From Streptomyces beihaiensis (lineage in GTDB: Bacteria; Actinomycetota; Actinomycetes; Streptomycetales; Streptomycetaceae): 36,681 nucleotides of DNA. Numbering within the stretch: the first letter of the stretch is position 1; every line of letters begins with the position of its first letter. The translations under genes and the position numbers were made by a program. Below are positions 1-7,740 of the stretch, in pieces. The stretch covers positions 1 to 36,681 of the forward strand of contig NZ_JAPHNL010000287.1 in NCBI RefSeq assembly GCF_026274175.1. The letters run 5' to 3'. The notes below the pieces were generated by a model. It was not told where the DNA came from and made no database searches. It saw only the letters and a list, made by a program, of their open reading frames with translations.

Positions 1-318
1 CAGCGCCGTGCGCCCCGCGCCGCGCTCCCCGCAGCGCACCGCGACGGCCACCGCGCCGGCCCGCGCCGAGGCGGTCACGGTCTCGCAGGCGGCGGCTCCG
101 CTCGCCCCGATGATCAGGGCGAGCGTCGCGTCGAGCCGTCCGGGTGCGCGCCCCGGCTCGACGATCGACACGCGGGTCAGCGGCGTGGCCGCGTCGAGCG
201 GGCCGACGACGAGCTCGACCGCGATGCGGCCGAGCGCCGCGGCCTGCGTGATGCGGGCGAGCACGGAGCCCGAGTGGTGGAAGTCTGCGGTGGGGCCGGG
301 GGCCGGTTGGGTCGTCAT
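1..318 (-). CDS. PucR-like transcriptional regulator, N-terminal part (cut by window edge)
   Basis: Reading the minus strand from the ATG at 318 gives 106 residues that run off the window at base 1. They begin MTTQPAPGPTADFHHSG, then a region with the pattern LGRIAVELVVGPLDAATPL and VSIVEPG, and then a hydrophobic strand LALIIGAS. This order (short helix, conserved VxGP turn, V..SIVEP strand) resembles the N-terminal domain of PucR-type regulators, which normally carry a C-terminal helix-turn-helix that would lie outside the window. The next gene upstream on the same strand is an amino-acid permease, a common partner of PucR-type regulators in actinomycetes. A hairpin at 436-468 separates the two, so they may not share a transcript. 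I see no clear Shine-Dalgarno before this ATG, so the start is uncertain. Family assignment is tentative. Confidence 0.45.
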   Translation of the reverse strand, partial: MTTQPAPGPTADFHHSGSVLARITQAAALGRIAVELVVGPLDAATPLTRVSIVEPGRAPGRLDATLALIIGASGAAACETVTASARAGAVAVAVRCGERGAGRTAL

Positions 319-435
319 GGCGCCGAACGGTCGAAGAAGGGGGAGCAGAGACAGCGGAGAAGCAGAGACAGTGGGGACCGAGGCGGGCGGGAAGCCCGAG
401 GGTTCGTCATTGTGCACGATCGTGCCGTGCGGAAA

Positions 436-468
436 CGGGACGGTGTCCGGATGGTGGACACCGCCCCG
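436..468 (-). terminator. hairpin after the amino-acid permease
   Basis: An 8-base perfect inverted repeat, CGGTGTCC and GGACACCG, with a 7-base loop is extended by an outer CGGG/CCCG pair across one A-C mismatch. It starts about 24 bases after the permease stop codon on the minus strand. No strong U-run follows, as is usual for high-GC actinomycete terminators. Confidence 0.55.
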
Positions 469-491
469 TTGTCTCCGCGTGCGCGCGGCCG

Positions 492-1901
492 TCAGGCCGA
501 GAGCTCCGCTCCCTCGCGGCGGCGGGCCTGCACGATGAACGACGCGACCAGGATCACCGCGGCGGCGCCGAGCGAGAGCACCATCTGCGACCGCGTCGAA
601 TCGGTGACCAGCATGTAGACCACGATGAACGCGATGAACGCGATGGCCACCCAGTTCAGGTACGGGAAGGCCCACATCTTCACGATGAGCCGCTCGGGCG
701 CCTCCCGCTCGAGGATGCGGCGCATGCGCAGCTGCGTGACACAGATGACCAGCCACATGAACAGGGCGATGGCGCCGGTGGAGTTGAGCAGGAACTGGAA
801 GACCGTGTCGGGCGAGGTGTAGTTGAAGAAGACGCCGATGAACCCGACGATCACCGACACGAGTACCGCCGACCGCGGCACGCCCGCCCCGCTGGTGCGC
901 CCCAGCGCCTTCGGCGCGTCGCCGCGCCGCGCCAGCGAGAACACCATGCGGGAGGCCGAGTACAGGCCGGAGTTGAAGCAGGACAGGACCGCCGTCAGCA
1001 CGATCACGTTCATGATCTGCCCGGCGCCGGGGATGCCGATGTGGTCGAGCACGGCGACGTACGGGCTCTTGGCGACGTCCTTGTCGTTCCACGGCAGCAG
1101 GCACAGCACCAGGAACACGGAGCCGATGTAGAAGAGCGTGACGCGCCACACGACGCTGTTGACGGCCTTGGTGATGGCGCGGGCCGGCTCGTCCGACTCG
1201 GCGGCGGCCAGCGTGGCGATCTCGCTGCCGGGGAAGGAGAACGCGACGGTGACGACACCGGCGAGCAGCGCGCCGACGCCGTTGGGCAGGAAGCCGCCGT
1301 GCGAGGTGAGGTTGCTGAACCCGGTGGCGTGGTCGCCGCCGATCACACCGAGCACCGCGAGCACGCCGATGACGAGGAACGCGCCGATCGCCGCCACCTT
1401 GATCCCGGCGAACCAGAACTCGAACTCGCCGTAACTGCCCACGGATATCAGGTTCGTGGCGGTCAGCAGCACCATCACCAGGAGCGTCCAGCCCCACTGC
1501 GGTACGGCGGGCACCCAGCCGTTGAGGATGGTGCCGCCCGCCGTCGACTCGATGGCGAGCACGACGACCCAGAAGAACCAGTACAGCCAGCCGATGGTGA
1601 ACCCGGCCCAGCGGCCGAGCGCACGGTCGGCGTACTCGGAGAACGAACCGCTCGCCGGATGTGCGACGGCCATCTCGCCCAGCATCCGCATGACGAGGAC
1701 GACGAGCACGCTGATCAGCACGTACGACAGGAGGATCGCGGGTCCCGTGCTGTGGATCGCGGCGCCGGAGCCGACGAACAGACCCGCGCCGATGACACCG
1801 CCGATCGAGATCATGGTCATGTGCCGGTTGCGCAACCCGGCACGCAGTCCGGAGCCGGGGGACGGTGGTGGCGCGGTGGTGGGCTCGGTCGGTGCGGCCA
1901 T
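492..1901 (-). CDS. APC-family amino-acid permease (GABA permease-like)
   Basis: A 469-residue integral membrane protein. The signature is GLRNRHMTMISIGGVIGAGLFVGSG near the N-terminus: TM1 with the glycine-rich GGVIGAGLF unwound segment that binds the amino-acid backbone in APC transporters. It is followed by GEMAVAHPASGSFSEYA and about twelve hydrophobic segments. The length fits the AnsP/GabP/LysP-type subfamily of proton-coupled amino-acid importers; the substrate cannot be read from sequence. The reading frame stays open upstream to 2348, but the ATG at 1901 is preceded by GGGAG and starts a normal cytoplasmic tail, so the upstream part is not coding. It is unlinked in function to the sugar genes that follow. 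The downstream minus-strand gene is a PucR-like regulator. Confidence 0.9.
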   Translation of the reverse strand: MAAPTEPTTAPPPSPGSGLRAGLRNRHMTMISIGGVIGAGLFVGSGAAIHSTGPAILLSYVLISVLVVLVMRMLGEMAVAHPASGSFSEYADRALGRWAGFTIGWLYWFFWVVVLAIESTAGGTILNGWVPAVPQWGWTLLVMVLLTATNLISVGSYGEFEFWFAGIKVAAIGAFLVIGVLAVLGVIGGDHATGFSNLTSHGGFLPNGVGALLAGVVTVAFSFPGSEIATLAAAESDEPARAITKAVNSVVWRVTLFYIGSVFLVLCLLPWNDKDVAKSPYVAVLDHIGIPGAGQIMNVIVLTAVLSCFNSGLYSASRMVFSLARRGDAPKALGRTSGAGVPRSAVLVSVIVGFIGVFFNYTSPDTVFQFLLNSTGAIALFMWLVICVTQLRMRRILEREAPERLIVKMWAFPYLNWVAIAFIAFIVVYMLVTDSTRSQMVLSLGAAAVILVASFIVQARRREGAELSA

Positions 1902-2056
1902 GTGAACTCCCGGTGGCAGGCGTACGGCGGTACGGCGTCTGGTTGGCAGTGCGGGGACCCTAGACACCCGACCGTGCGCCGCGAATTGTGGCCGCCCACG
2001 ACAATCCGGCCACGGATTTCGTGCGAGCCCACACCCGCGGCCGCGCCGGGCCCGGG
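1902..2056 (-). promoter_or_regulatory. upstream region of the permease gene with one inverted repeat
   Basis: No gene is seen in these 155 bases. There is a perfect 6-base inverted repeat AATCCG-GCCA-CGGATT at 2003-2018, which could be an operator. On the minus strand a weak promoter-like pair, TTCGCG and TAGGGT (complement of 1957-1962) with a 17-base spacer, points toward the permease. Both are readings by eye and weak. Confidence 0.25.
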
Positions 2057-2902
2057 TCAGAGCGCCAGTTCCCGGCGGGCCGCCGCCAGGGCCAGGCGCT
2101 GGACCCGGACGAGGTCGGCGAGCGGGTCGCGCGCCGAGGCGACGAGCGTGCCGCCGCCCTCCCGCACCGCCTCCGCGAGCCGCGCGGGAACCTCGCCGAA
2201 GACCCACGTGACCTGCTCGTCCGGTGCCTGGGGCCCCGGCGCCCGGTCGCGGCCGGGCCGGTACTCGGGGCCCTGGTATGCCTGCGCCCACAGGTCGGCG
2301 TTGTCGCGCATCAGCTGCGCCGCGGCCTCGGCTATGCCGTACGTCCACCCGGAGCCGAGGAACGTGAAGCGGCGCGCACCGAGCAGCGCCGGTTCCAGCG
2401 CCTCGTCGATCGCCTCCTGCGCGTCGTCGGTGGCGTCGTCGAGCCGCTCGCCCAGGTGGGCGCGCAGCAACGCGAGCACGGTCGTGGGAAAGCGCGTGGC
2501 GATCGTCTCGCGCGGCTCGGCCGTGAAGTCGAGGCGCAGCGTGTGGTCGGCGATGTCCGGGGCGTCGGCCGCCGCCGTGATCACCGTGCTGGGCACGCTG
2601 CCGTGCACCTTGCCGAGCAGCCGCAGCATCACCGGGGCGGTGCCCGTCCGGGTGAGCGCCACGATCCGGTCGTACTCGCGCCCGTACAGATACGCCGAGG
2701 CGGAGAACGCGTCGGTCTCCCCGTGCCCGCGTTCCTCGCGCAGCGCCGCGTAGGCCTGCGCCATGGCGTACGAGGCGCCCGACCCGACGACGGCCACCCG
2801 CTCGCCGCGCTGCGGCAGCAACGCCCGGTGCTGTGCGGCGAGTTCGGCGGCGCGGGTCCAGCAGTCCGGCTGGCCCTCCAGGTGCTGCGTCGTCGACGAC
2901 AT
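2057..2902 (-). CDS. SIS-domain sugar-phosphate isomerase/deaminase-like protein
   Basis: This 281-residue cytoplasmic protein has two tandem SIS (sugar isomerase) halves. The first holds RVAVVGSGASYAMAQA at about residues 32-48, and the second RFTFLGSGWTYGIAEAAAQL at about 170-190. The GSG(A/W)SY/TY turns are the phosphosugar-binding loops of the SIS fold, as in the isomerase half of GlmS, AgaS and FrlB-type enzymes. The exact sugar cannot be told. The ATG at 2902 follows a G-rich ribosome site; an upstream in-frame ATG at 3007 lies inside the neighbouring gene and is rejected. The gene sits 61 bases downstream of the DeoR/LacI chimeric regulator on the same strand, so the two probably form an operon facing away from the aldouronate genes. 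A role in processing the imported sugar acid is inference from position only. Confidence 0.75.
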   Translation of the reverse strand: MSSTTQHLEGQPDCWTRAAELAAQHRALLPQRGERVAVVGSGASYAMAQAYAALREERGHGETDAFSASAYLYGREYDRIVALTRTGTAPVMLRLLGKVHGSVPSTVITAAADAPDIADHTLRLDFTAEPRETIATRFPTTVLALLRAHLGERLDDATDDAQEAIDEALEPALLGARRFTFLGSGWTYGIAEAAAQLMRDNADLWAQAYQGPEYRPGRDRAPGPQAPDEQVTWVFGEVPARLAEAVREGGGTLVASARDPLADLVRVQRLALAAARRELAL

Positions 2903-2963
2903 GGCGGTGTGTCCCCCCTGCTCTCCGTGCGCGCCCGTGCCGCCGCGCATGCTTCCGTGCTGC

Positions 2964-4136
2964 TCAGCGGCTTGCCGGGCCGCCGGGAGGACGGTACTCG
3001 ATGCCACACGTACCGTGACGGCCCGGGGCGAGCGAGGAGGAGCGGATCCTCAGTTCGGGCAGGAGCAGGGACCGCTGCACGGGGCGGCGGGGGCCCTCGA
3101 CGAGCCGCGCCACCATCATCTCCACGGCGGTCCGGCCCACCAGGCTCTTGGGCGGGCGGACGGCGGTGATCGCGGGGTCGGCGAGGTGGGCCACCTCGTC
3201 GTCGTAGCTGACGAGCGCCATGTCGTCGGGTATGCGTACGCCCTGTTCGGTGAGGTACTGGACCACGGAGAGGGCGTCGGGGTCGCTGTGCACGATCAGC
3301 GCGGTGATCCGCGAACTGCGGCAGCTGTCCAGGATCCCCGCGATGATCCGCCGGTGCCCCGGCACCTCCAGGGCGACGCTCTCGCGGACCACGAATCCGT
3401 CCGGCAGTCCGAGCGCGGCACACGCCCGGCGCCAGCCCGTGGCGAGATGCGCCGAGGTGGGGCTGCCCTTCGACAGGACGAGCCCGACGCGGCTGTGGCC
3501 CTGCGCGTGAAGGTGTCGCACGGCCGTCTCCACCCCCAGAGCGTGGTCGCTGCGGACCCATTCGAGCTGCTGCGGGGTGGGTGTCCAGTGCGGAGGCTGC
3601 CGCTCCACGAGGACGACCGGGACCGGCAGTCGCCCGATCCAGTCGATCATCTCGTCCATGCCGGGCCCCTCCAGGTTCGGCGCGAGCAGGAGCCCCTGCA
3701 CCTGCCCGGACTCGGTGAGCCGGACGATCTGCCGCCGGTCCTCCGCCTGGTCGTAGCTCGAACCGCGCAGCTGTACGTGGACGCCGTGCGCGGCCGCGGC
3801 GTTGCGTACGCCGCTGACGATCTGCGGCCAGTAGAAGTCGAGGGAGGGGACGACCATGCCGATCGTGAAGGACGGGGCGGCGGGACGCCGTCTGCGGTCC
3901 GGGGCCCGGTCGAGCGGCGACGGCAGGGTGGCCCCGCCGTGCACCCGGGTGAGCAGGCCCTTCGCGGCCAGGGCGGCGATGTCGCGCCGTACGGTCAGCT
4001 CGCTCACGGCCAGCTCCCCGGCCAGCTCGCGCACCCGCACCGAGCCCCGCGTGCGGAGCCGTTCCATCAGCCGTTCGCGGCGTTGCAGCGCGAACAGCCG
4101 GTCGTTTCCCGATGACCGTGCCGACTCCGACGCCAT
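2964..4136 (-). CDS. transcriptional regulator: DeoR-type HTH fused to LacI-type sugar-sensing domain
   Basis: 390 residues. Residues about 12-72 form a DeoR-type winged helix-turn-helix: RRERLMERLRTRGSVRV, then ELAVSELTVRRDIAALAAKG, then the wing RVHGGATL. Residues about 88-375 are a LacI/periplasmic-binding-protein-like sensor: IGMVVPSLDFYWPQIVSGV, later HLHAQGHSRVGLVL, PDDMALVSYDDE and the closing ITAVRPPKSLVGR. DeoR proteins usually carry a DeoRC phosphosugar domain instead, so this is a mixed architecture, also known from some other actinomycete regulators. The ATG at 4136 has a strong GGAGGGG ribosome site. It is divergent from the dehydrogenase/ABC/GH67 genes and is their likely regulator, sensing an imported sugar rather than a phosphosugar (inference). 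Three 15-base-phased repeats in the shared upstream region are its candidate operator. Confidence 0.85.
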   Translation of the reverse strand: MASESARSSGNDRLFALQRRERLMERLRTRGSVRVRELAGELAVSELTVRRDIAALAAKGLLTRVHGGATLPSPLDRAPDRRRRPAAPSFTIGMVVPSLDFYWPQIVSGVRNAAAAHGVHVQLRGSSYDQAEDRRQIVRLTESGQVQGLLLAPNLEGPGMDEMIDWIGRLPVPVVLVERQPPHWTPTPQQLEWVRSDHALGVETAVRHLHAQGHSRVGLVLSKGSPTSAHLATGWRRACAALGLPDGFVVRESVALEVPGHRRIIAGILDSCRSSRITALIVHSDPDALSVVQYLTEQGVRIPDDMALVSYDDEVAHLADPAITAVRPPKSLVGRTAVEMMVARLVEGPRRPVQRSLLLPELRIRSSSLAPGRHGTCGIEYRPPGGPASR

Positions 4137-4170
4137 GGCGGACCCCTCCCGGCGAAACCCGTACCAGCTG

Positions 4171-4215
4171 GATGTTCGAATGCGATCGTTTCGATTCGTA
4201 TCTGTTCGAGACCTG
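4171..4215. promoter_or_regulatory. three 15-base-phased TTCGA repeats: candidate operator of the chimeric regulator
   Basis: In the 199-base divergent region 4137-4335, TTCGA occurs at 4175-4179, 4190-4194 and 4205-4209, exactly 15 bases apart. The three 15-mers beginning at 4171, 4186 and 4201 share a GTTCGA or GTTTCGA core. A promoter-like pair TTCGAA (4175-4180) and TATCTG (4199-4204), 18-base spacer, overlaps the array in the plus direction. DeoR-type proteins often bind direct repeats, which fits the HTH of the adjacent regulator. The rest of the region shows nothing clear. Confidence 0.45.
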
Positions 4216-4335
4216 GTGATTCTGTGTGCTGGACCACTATCTCTGACTCAGCGTTCCCTGGCTGGAACTCGCCGGAGACACGAACGGCACATGCCCTCCG
4301 GGGCCCGTGCCCCGAGGAAGAGGAACCAGAACCCC

Positions 4336-5355
4336 ATGCAGACCAAGGCCCGTGCTCTGGTCGTGATGAACAGGTCGAGCTTCGAGGCCCACTTCGACAG
4401 TGTCCGCCTCGCCCGCCTCGCCGACCTGGTGACCCTCGACGACCCCTGCTGGACCGACGAGCTCGACAGCGCCGGAACCCGCGGCCGCCTGCGCGAGGCC
4501 GAGGTGCTGATCACCTCGTGGGGCGCGCCCCGGCTCACCCCGCACCGGCTGGCCGCCGCGCCCCGGCTCAAGGCGGTGCTGCACTGCGCGGGCAGCGTGC
4601 GCGGCCTGGTGGGGCGGGAGGTGTGGCGGCGCGGCATCACGGTGACGAGCGCCGCGGACGCCAACGCCGTTCCGGTCGCCGAGTACACCCTCGCGGCGAT
4701 CATCTTCGCCGGGAAGAAGGCGCCGTTCCTCGCCGCCGACGAGCAACGCGCGTACGGCGGCTGGGGGTCGGTCACCGGCTACGGGGACCTGTCGAACGTC
4801 GAACGGACCGTCGGGATCGTCGGGTTCTCCCGCATCGGCCGCCAGGTGGTCCGTATGCTGCGCGTGCTGCGCGGCACGACGTGCCTGGTCGCCGACCCGT
4901 ACGCGGACCCGGACGAGGTGGCCGAGGCCGGAGCCGAACTCGTGGAGCTCGGCGAGATGCTGCCTCGCGTGGACGTCCTGTCCGTGCACGCCCCGGAGCT
5001 CGCCGAGACCCACCATCTCATCGGCGCCGAACAGCTGCGCACCCTGCCGGACTTCGCCACCGTCATCAACACGGCCCGCGGCTCCCTCGTCGACTCCGAC
5101 GCGCTGGCCGCCGAGTGCCGGGCCGGGCGACTCTTCGCGATCCTGGACGTCACCGACCCCGAACCGCTGCCCGCTGACTCACCGTTGCGCCGCCTGGCGC
5201 GCGTCATGGTCACCCCGCACATCGCCGGGTCGCTCGGCTCCGAGATCGGCCGCCTGACCGACCACATCCTCGACGAACTGACCCGCTGGGTCGACCGCCG
5301 CCCCCTCAAGGCCGAGATCACCGAGGAGAGCTGGGCCCTCGGCCTGAGCGCCTGA
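4336..5355 (+). CDS. D-2-hydroxyacid dehydrogenase (NAD(P)-dependent)
   Basis: 339 residues from the ATG at 4336; an earlier in-frame ATG at 4291 has no better ribosome site. The Rossmann glycine loop is VGIVGFSRIGR at 159-169. The catalytic triad of the family is visible as Arg248 in NTARGSLVD, Glu276 in DVTDPEPLP and His295 in VTPHIAGS. It reduces a 2-keto acid or oxidises a D-2-hydroxyacid; which one is not readable. In the glycine loop Phe-Ser replaces the more usual Leu/Tyr-Gly at the second and third positions (GFSRIG), a variant seen in sugar-locus members. It is the first gene of the rightward operon and is followed after 142 bases by an ABC importer and GH67. A role in uronic or hydroxy-acid metabolism is plausible but inferred from position. 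Confidence 0.85.
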   Translation: MQTKARALVVMNRSSFEAHFDSVRLARLADLVTLDDPCWTDELDSAGTRGRLREAEVLITSWGAPRLTPHRLAAAPRLKAVLHCAGSVRGLVGREVWRRGITVTSAADANAVPVAEYTLAAIIFAGKKAPFLAADEQRAYGGWGSVTGYGDLSNVERTVGIVGFSRIGRQVVRMLRVLRGTTCLVADPYADPDEVAEAGAELVELGEMLPRVDVLSVHAPELAETHHLIGAEQLRTLPDFATVINTARGSLVDSDALAAECRAGRLFAILDVTDPEPLPADSPLRRLARVMVTPHIAGSLGSEIGRLTDHILDELTRWVDRRPLKAEITEESWALGLSA

Positions 5356-5384
5356 ACCGGAGTCCGCGCCCCCCCGGCCCCACC

Positions 5385-5430
5385 CTCGTACGAAACCGGT
5401 CCTCGCACGAAAACCCGCTCGCACGAAAAC
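5385..5430 (+). repeat. three direct repeats CTCGYACGAAA(A)C before the binding-protein gene
   Basis: CTCGTACGAAAC at 5385-5396, CTCGCACGAAAAC at 5402-5414 and CTCGCACGAAAAC at 5418-5430, spaced 17 and 16 bases, in the 142-base gap between the dehydrogenase and the binding-protein gene. They may be a second regulator-binding array or a leader element. The complement, GTTTTCGTGCGAG, loosely resembles the GTTTCGATTCG stretch of the upstream TTCGA array. Confidence 0.45.
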
Positions 5431-5497
5431 TCGTCCACCGACTCCCGTCCTCCACCTCCCGTCCACCAGTTCCGTAGCCCGAAGGAGAGCCGCTCCC

Positions 5498-6769
5498 ATG
5501 AAGGTGAAGAAGAATCTCGCCGCCCTCACCCCGTTGCTCGTCGCCGCGAGCCTGGTCGCCGCCACCGGCTGCGACGCCGGCGGCACGAGCGGCTCCAGCG
5601 GATCCGACGGCAGGACGGTCGTGAGGATCGCGCTGTGGAACTACAAGACGACGCCCGAGTTCAAGGCGCTGATCGACGGTTTCGAGGCCGAATACCCCAA
5701 GATCAGGATTCAGCCGGTCGACATCCTCGCCGACAACTACGAGCAGAAGCTGACCACGATGCTGGCCGGCGGTGACACCACCGACGTGCTCACCATGAAG
5801 AACGTCACCGACTACGCGCGCTACGCGACCCGCGGGCAGCTGATGCCGCTGACCGCGCAGGCCGACAAGCTCGACAAGGCGTCGTACTCGGGACTAGAGG
5901 ACTTCGACCTGAAGGGCAAGTACTACGCGCTGCCCTACCGTTCCGACTTCTGGGTGCTCTTCTACAACAAGGACCTGGTCGGCAACGCGGACCTGTCGCA
6001 CCTGACCTGGTCCGAGTACGCCTCGCTCGCCAAGAGACTCACCAAGGGATCCGGCAGCGACAAGGTCTACGGAACCTACCTGCACACATGGCGCTCGGTG
6101 GTCCAGGCGATCGCCTCCGCGCAGACCGGCGGGAACCTGCTCGGCGGCGACTACGCGTTCATGAAGAACCAGTACGAGATCGCCCTCGGCCTGCAGAAGG
6201 CCAAGGCGACCCTGCCCTTCTCCACCGCCAAGAGTCAGAACATCACCTACGACTCGCAGTTGACCACCGGAAAGGCCGCCATGGTCCCCATGGGCACCTG
6301 GTGGGCGGCGGCGCTGCTCGCGGAGAAGAAGCAGGGCACGAACGACGTCAAGTGGGGCATGGCGCCGATCCCGCAGCTCACCAAGAACGGCAAGACGGTC
6401 ACCTTCGGCTCGCCGACCGCCTTCGCCGTCAACAAGAAGGCCCGCCACGCCGACGCCGCCGAGAAGTTCGTGACCTGGGCCTCGGGCCCCGAGGGCGCCG
6501 CCACCGTGGCGAAGATCGGCATCACGCCCGCCTACACCGACGGCAAGGTCATGGACAGCTTCTTCTCGGTCCCCGGCATGCCGCAGGACAAGCTCTCCCG
6601 CGAGGCCATGCAGCCGTCCAAGGTGCAACTGGAGATGCCGGTCAGTGACAAGTCGTCGGACATCGACCAGATCCTCAAGGAGGAGCACGAGCTCATCATG
6701 AGCGGCGAGAAGTCCGTGGACGCGGGCATCAAGGAGATGGACCACCGCGTGAAGACCGAGGTCCAGTGA
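5498..6769 (+). CDS. ABC importer solute-binding lipoprotein (family 1), aldouronate-locus
   Basis: 423 residues with a Sec lipoprotein signal: charged MKVKKN, a hydrophobic core and a lipobox ending ATG-Cys25. The mature part has the family-1 sugar-binding fold with IALWNYKTTPEFKALIDGFE near the start, LPYRSDFWVLFYNKDLV (the hinge-strand motif) in the first third, and GMAPIPQLTKNGK followed by FGSPTAFAVNKKARH in the last third. It would sit on the outer face of the membrane and deliver an oligosaccharide to the two permeases that follow. Its GTG-start partner overlaps its stop by 4 bases. A GAAGGAG site precedes the ATG. Association with the GH67 gene points to a glucuronic-acid-containing xylo-oligosaccharide as ligand, by inference only. 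Confidence 0.9.
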   Translation: MKVKKNLAALTPLLVAASLVAATGCDAGGTSGSSGSDGRTVVRIALWNYKTTPEFKALIDGFEAEYPKIRIQPVDILADNYEQKLTTMLAGGDTTDVLTMKNVTDYARYATRGQLMPLTAQADKLDKASYSGLEDFDLKGKYYALPYRSDFWVLFYNKDLVGNADLSHLTWSEYASLAKRLTKGSGSDKVYGTYLHTWRSVVQAIASAQTGGNLLGGDYAFMKNQYEIALGLQKAKATLPFSTAKSQNITYDSQLTTGKAAMVPMGTWWAAALLAEKKQGTNDVKWGMAPIPQLTKNGKTVTFGSPTAFAVNKKARHADAAEKFVTWASGPEGAATVAKIGITPAYTDGKVMDSFFSVPGMPQDKLSREAMQPSKVQLEMPVSDKSSDIDQILKEEHELIMSGEKSVDAGIKEMDHRVKTEVQ

Positions 6770-7740
6770 GCCCGGTGAGCGTCTTCTCCTCTTCCTCCGC
6801 GTCACCGGACTCCGCACCGCCGGACTCCGCACCGCCGGACGCATCGGCGGCCCACCGCGCCGCCGCGAAGCGCCGGCGGCGCCGGGCCAACCTGGTCGGC
6901 TGGTCGTTCATCCTGCCCAACTTCCTGGGATTCGCCGCCCTGACCCTGATACCGGTGTTCGGGGTGTTCGTCCTCTCCTTCGCCCACTGGGACTCCTACA
7001 GCAGCCCCCGGTGGGCGGGCCTGGACAACTTCCGCCGCCTGTGGAACGACGCCAACTTCTGGGCCGCCCTGAAGAACACCTTCTACTACTCGGCCGGACA
7101 CATCCCGCTGACCCTGGCGGTCTCCCTGGGCCTTGCCGTCCTGCTCAACCAGAAGCTGCGCGGCGTGCGCCTGCTGCGCACCGCGTTCTTCTTCCCGTAC
7201 ATCACCTCGCTGGTCGCCGTGGCCGTCGTGTGGAACATGCTGCTGAGCCCCGAGGCCGGGCCCGTCAACCAGTTCCTGCACTTCCTCGGCATCGCCCACC
7301 CGCCGGGCTGGACCAGCTCCCAGAACTGGGCCATGCCCGGCCTGATCATCGCGAGCGTGTGGCGGGACATGGGCTACTACATGGTGCTGTTCCTGGCCGG
7401 ACTGCAGACGATCCCCGCCGAGCTGTACGAGGCCGCGCGCGTCGACGGCGCCGGACCCTGGCAGCGGTTCTGGCACGTCACTCTGCCGGGTCTGAGGCCG
7501 ACGATGTTCTTCGTCACCGTCATGCTCACCGTAGCCAGCTTCAAGGTCTTCGACCTCGTGCAGGTGATGACGGAGGGCGGGCCCGGGCGCGCCACCCTCG
7601 TCCTCTCCCAGTTGATCTTCAGGCAGGGCATCACCCAGGGACGTTTCGGCTACTCGTCGGCCGTGTCCCTCGCGCTGTTCGCCGTCTGCCTGGTGATCAC
7701 CATGGTCCAGTTCCGGACGCAGCGAAGGAGCGAGCGATGA
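6766..7740 (+). CDS. ABC sugar permease (MalF/UgpA-like)
   Basis: 324 residues beginning at a GTG that overlaps the upstream stop (GTGA). After a Ser/Pro/Asp-rich tail with a short repeat and a basic KRRRRR stretch come six membrane segments, starting at WSFILPNFLGFAAL. The EAA loop that contacts the ATPase reads ELYEAARVDGAGPWQRFWHV, near residue 220. This is the first of the two membrane subunits of the importer. A second GTG three codons in could also serve as start. No ATPase gene is present, as is normal for Streptomyces sugar importers that share MsiK. Confidence 0.9.
   Translation: MSPVSVFSSSSASPDSAPPDSAPPDASAAHRAAAKRRRRRANLVGWSFILPNFLGFAALTLIPVFGVFVLSFAHWDSYSSPRWAGLDNFRRLWNDANFWAALKNTFYYSAGHIPLTLAVSLGLAVLLNQKLRGVRLLRTAFFFPYITSLVAVAVVWNMLLSPEAGPVNQFLHFLGIAHPPGWTSSQNWAMPGLIIASVWRDMGYYMVLFLAGLQTIPAELYEAARVDGAGPWQRFWHVTLPGLRPTMFFVTVMLTVASFKVFDLVQVMTEGGPGRATLVLSQLIFRQGITQGRFGYSSAVSLALFAVCLVITMVQFRTQRRSER
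6805..6840 (+). repeat. short tandem repeat inside the permease N-terminus
   Basis: Two perfect 15-base copies of CCGGACTCCGCACCG and a 6-base partial third encode a PDSAP-type tail. Probably slippage in a disordered cytoplasmic segment with no function of its own. Confidence 0.7.

Noticed and set aside
1041-2753. A 570-codon plus-strand frame opposite the permease and SIS genes
   Set aside because: Charged, low-complexity translation typical of antisense high-GC sequence; both minus-strand genes are well supported.
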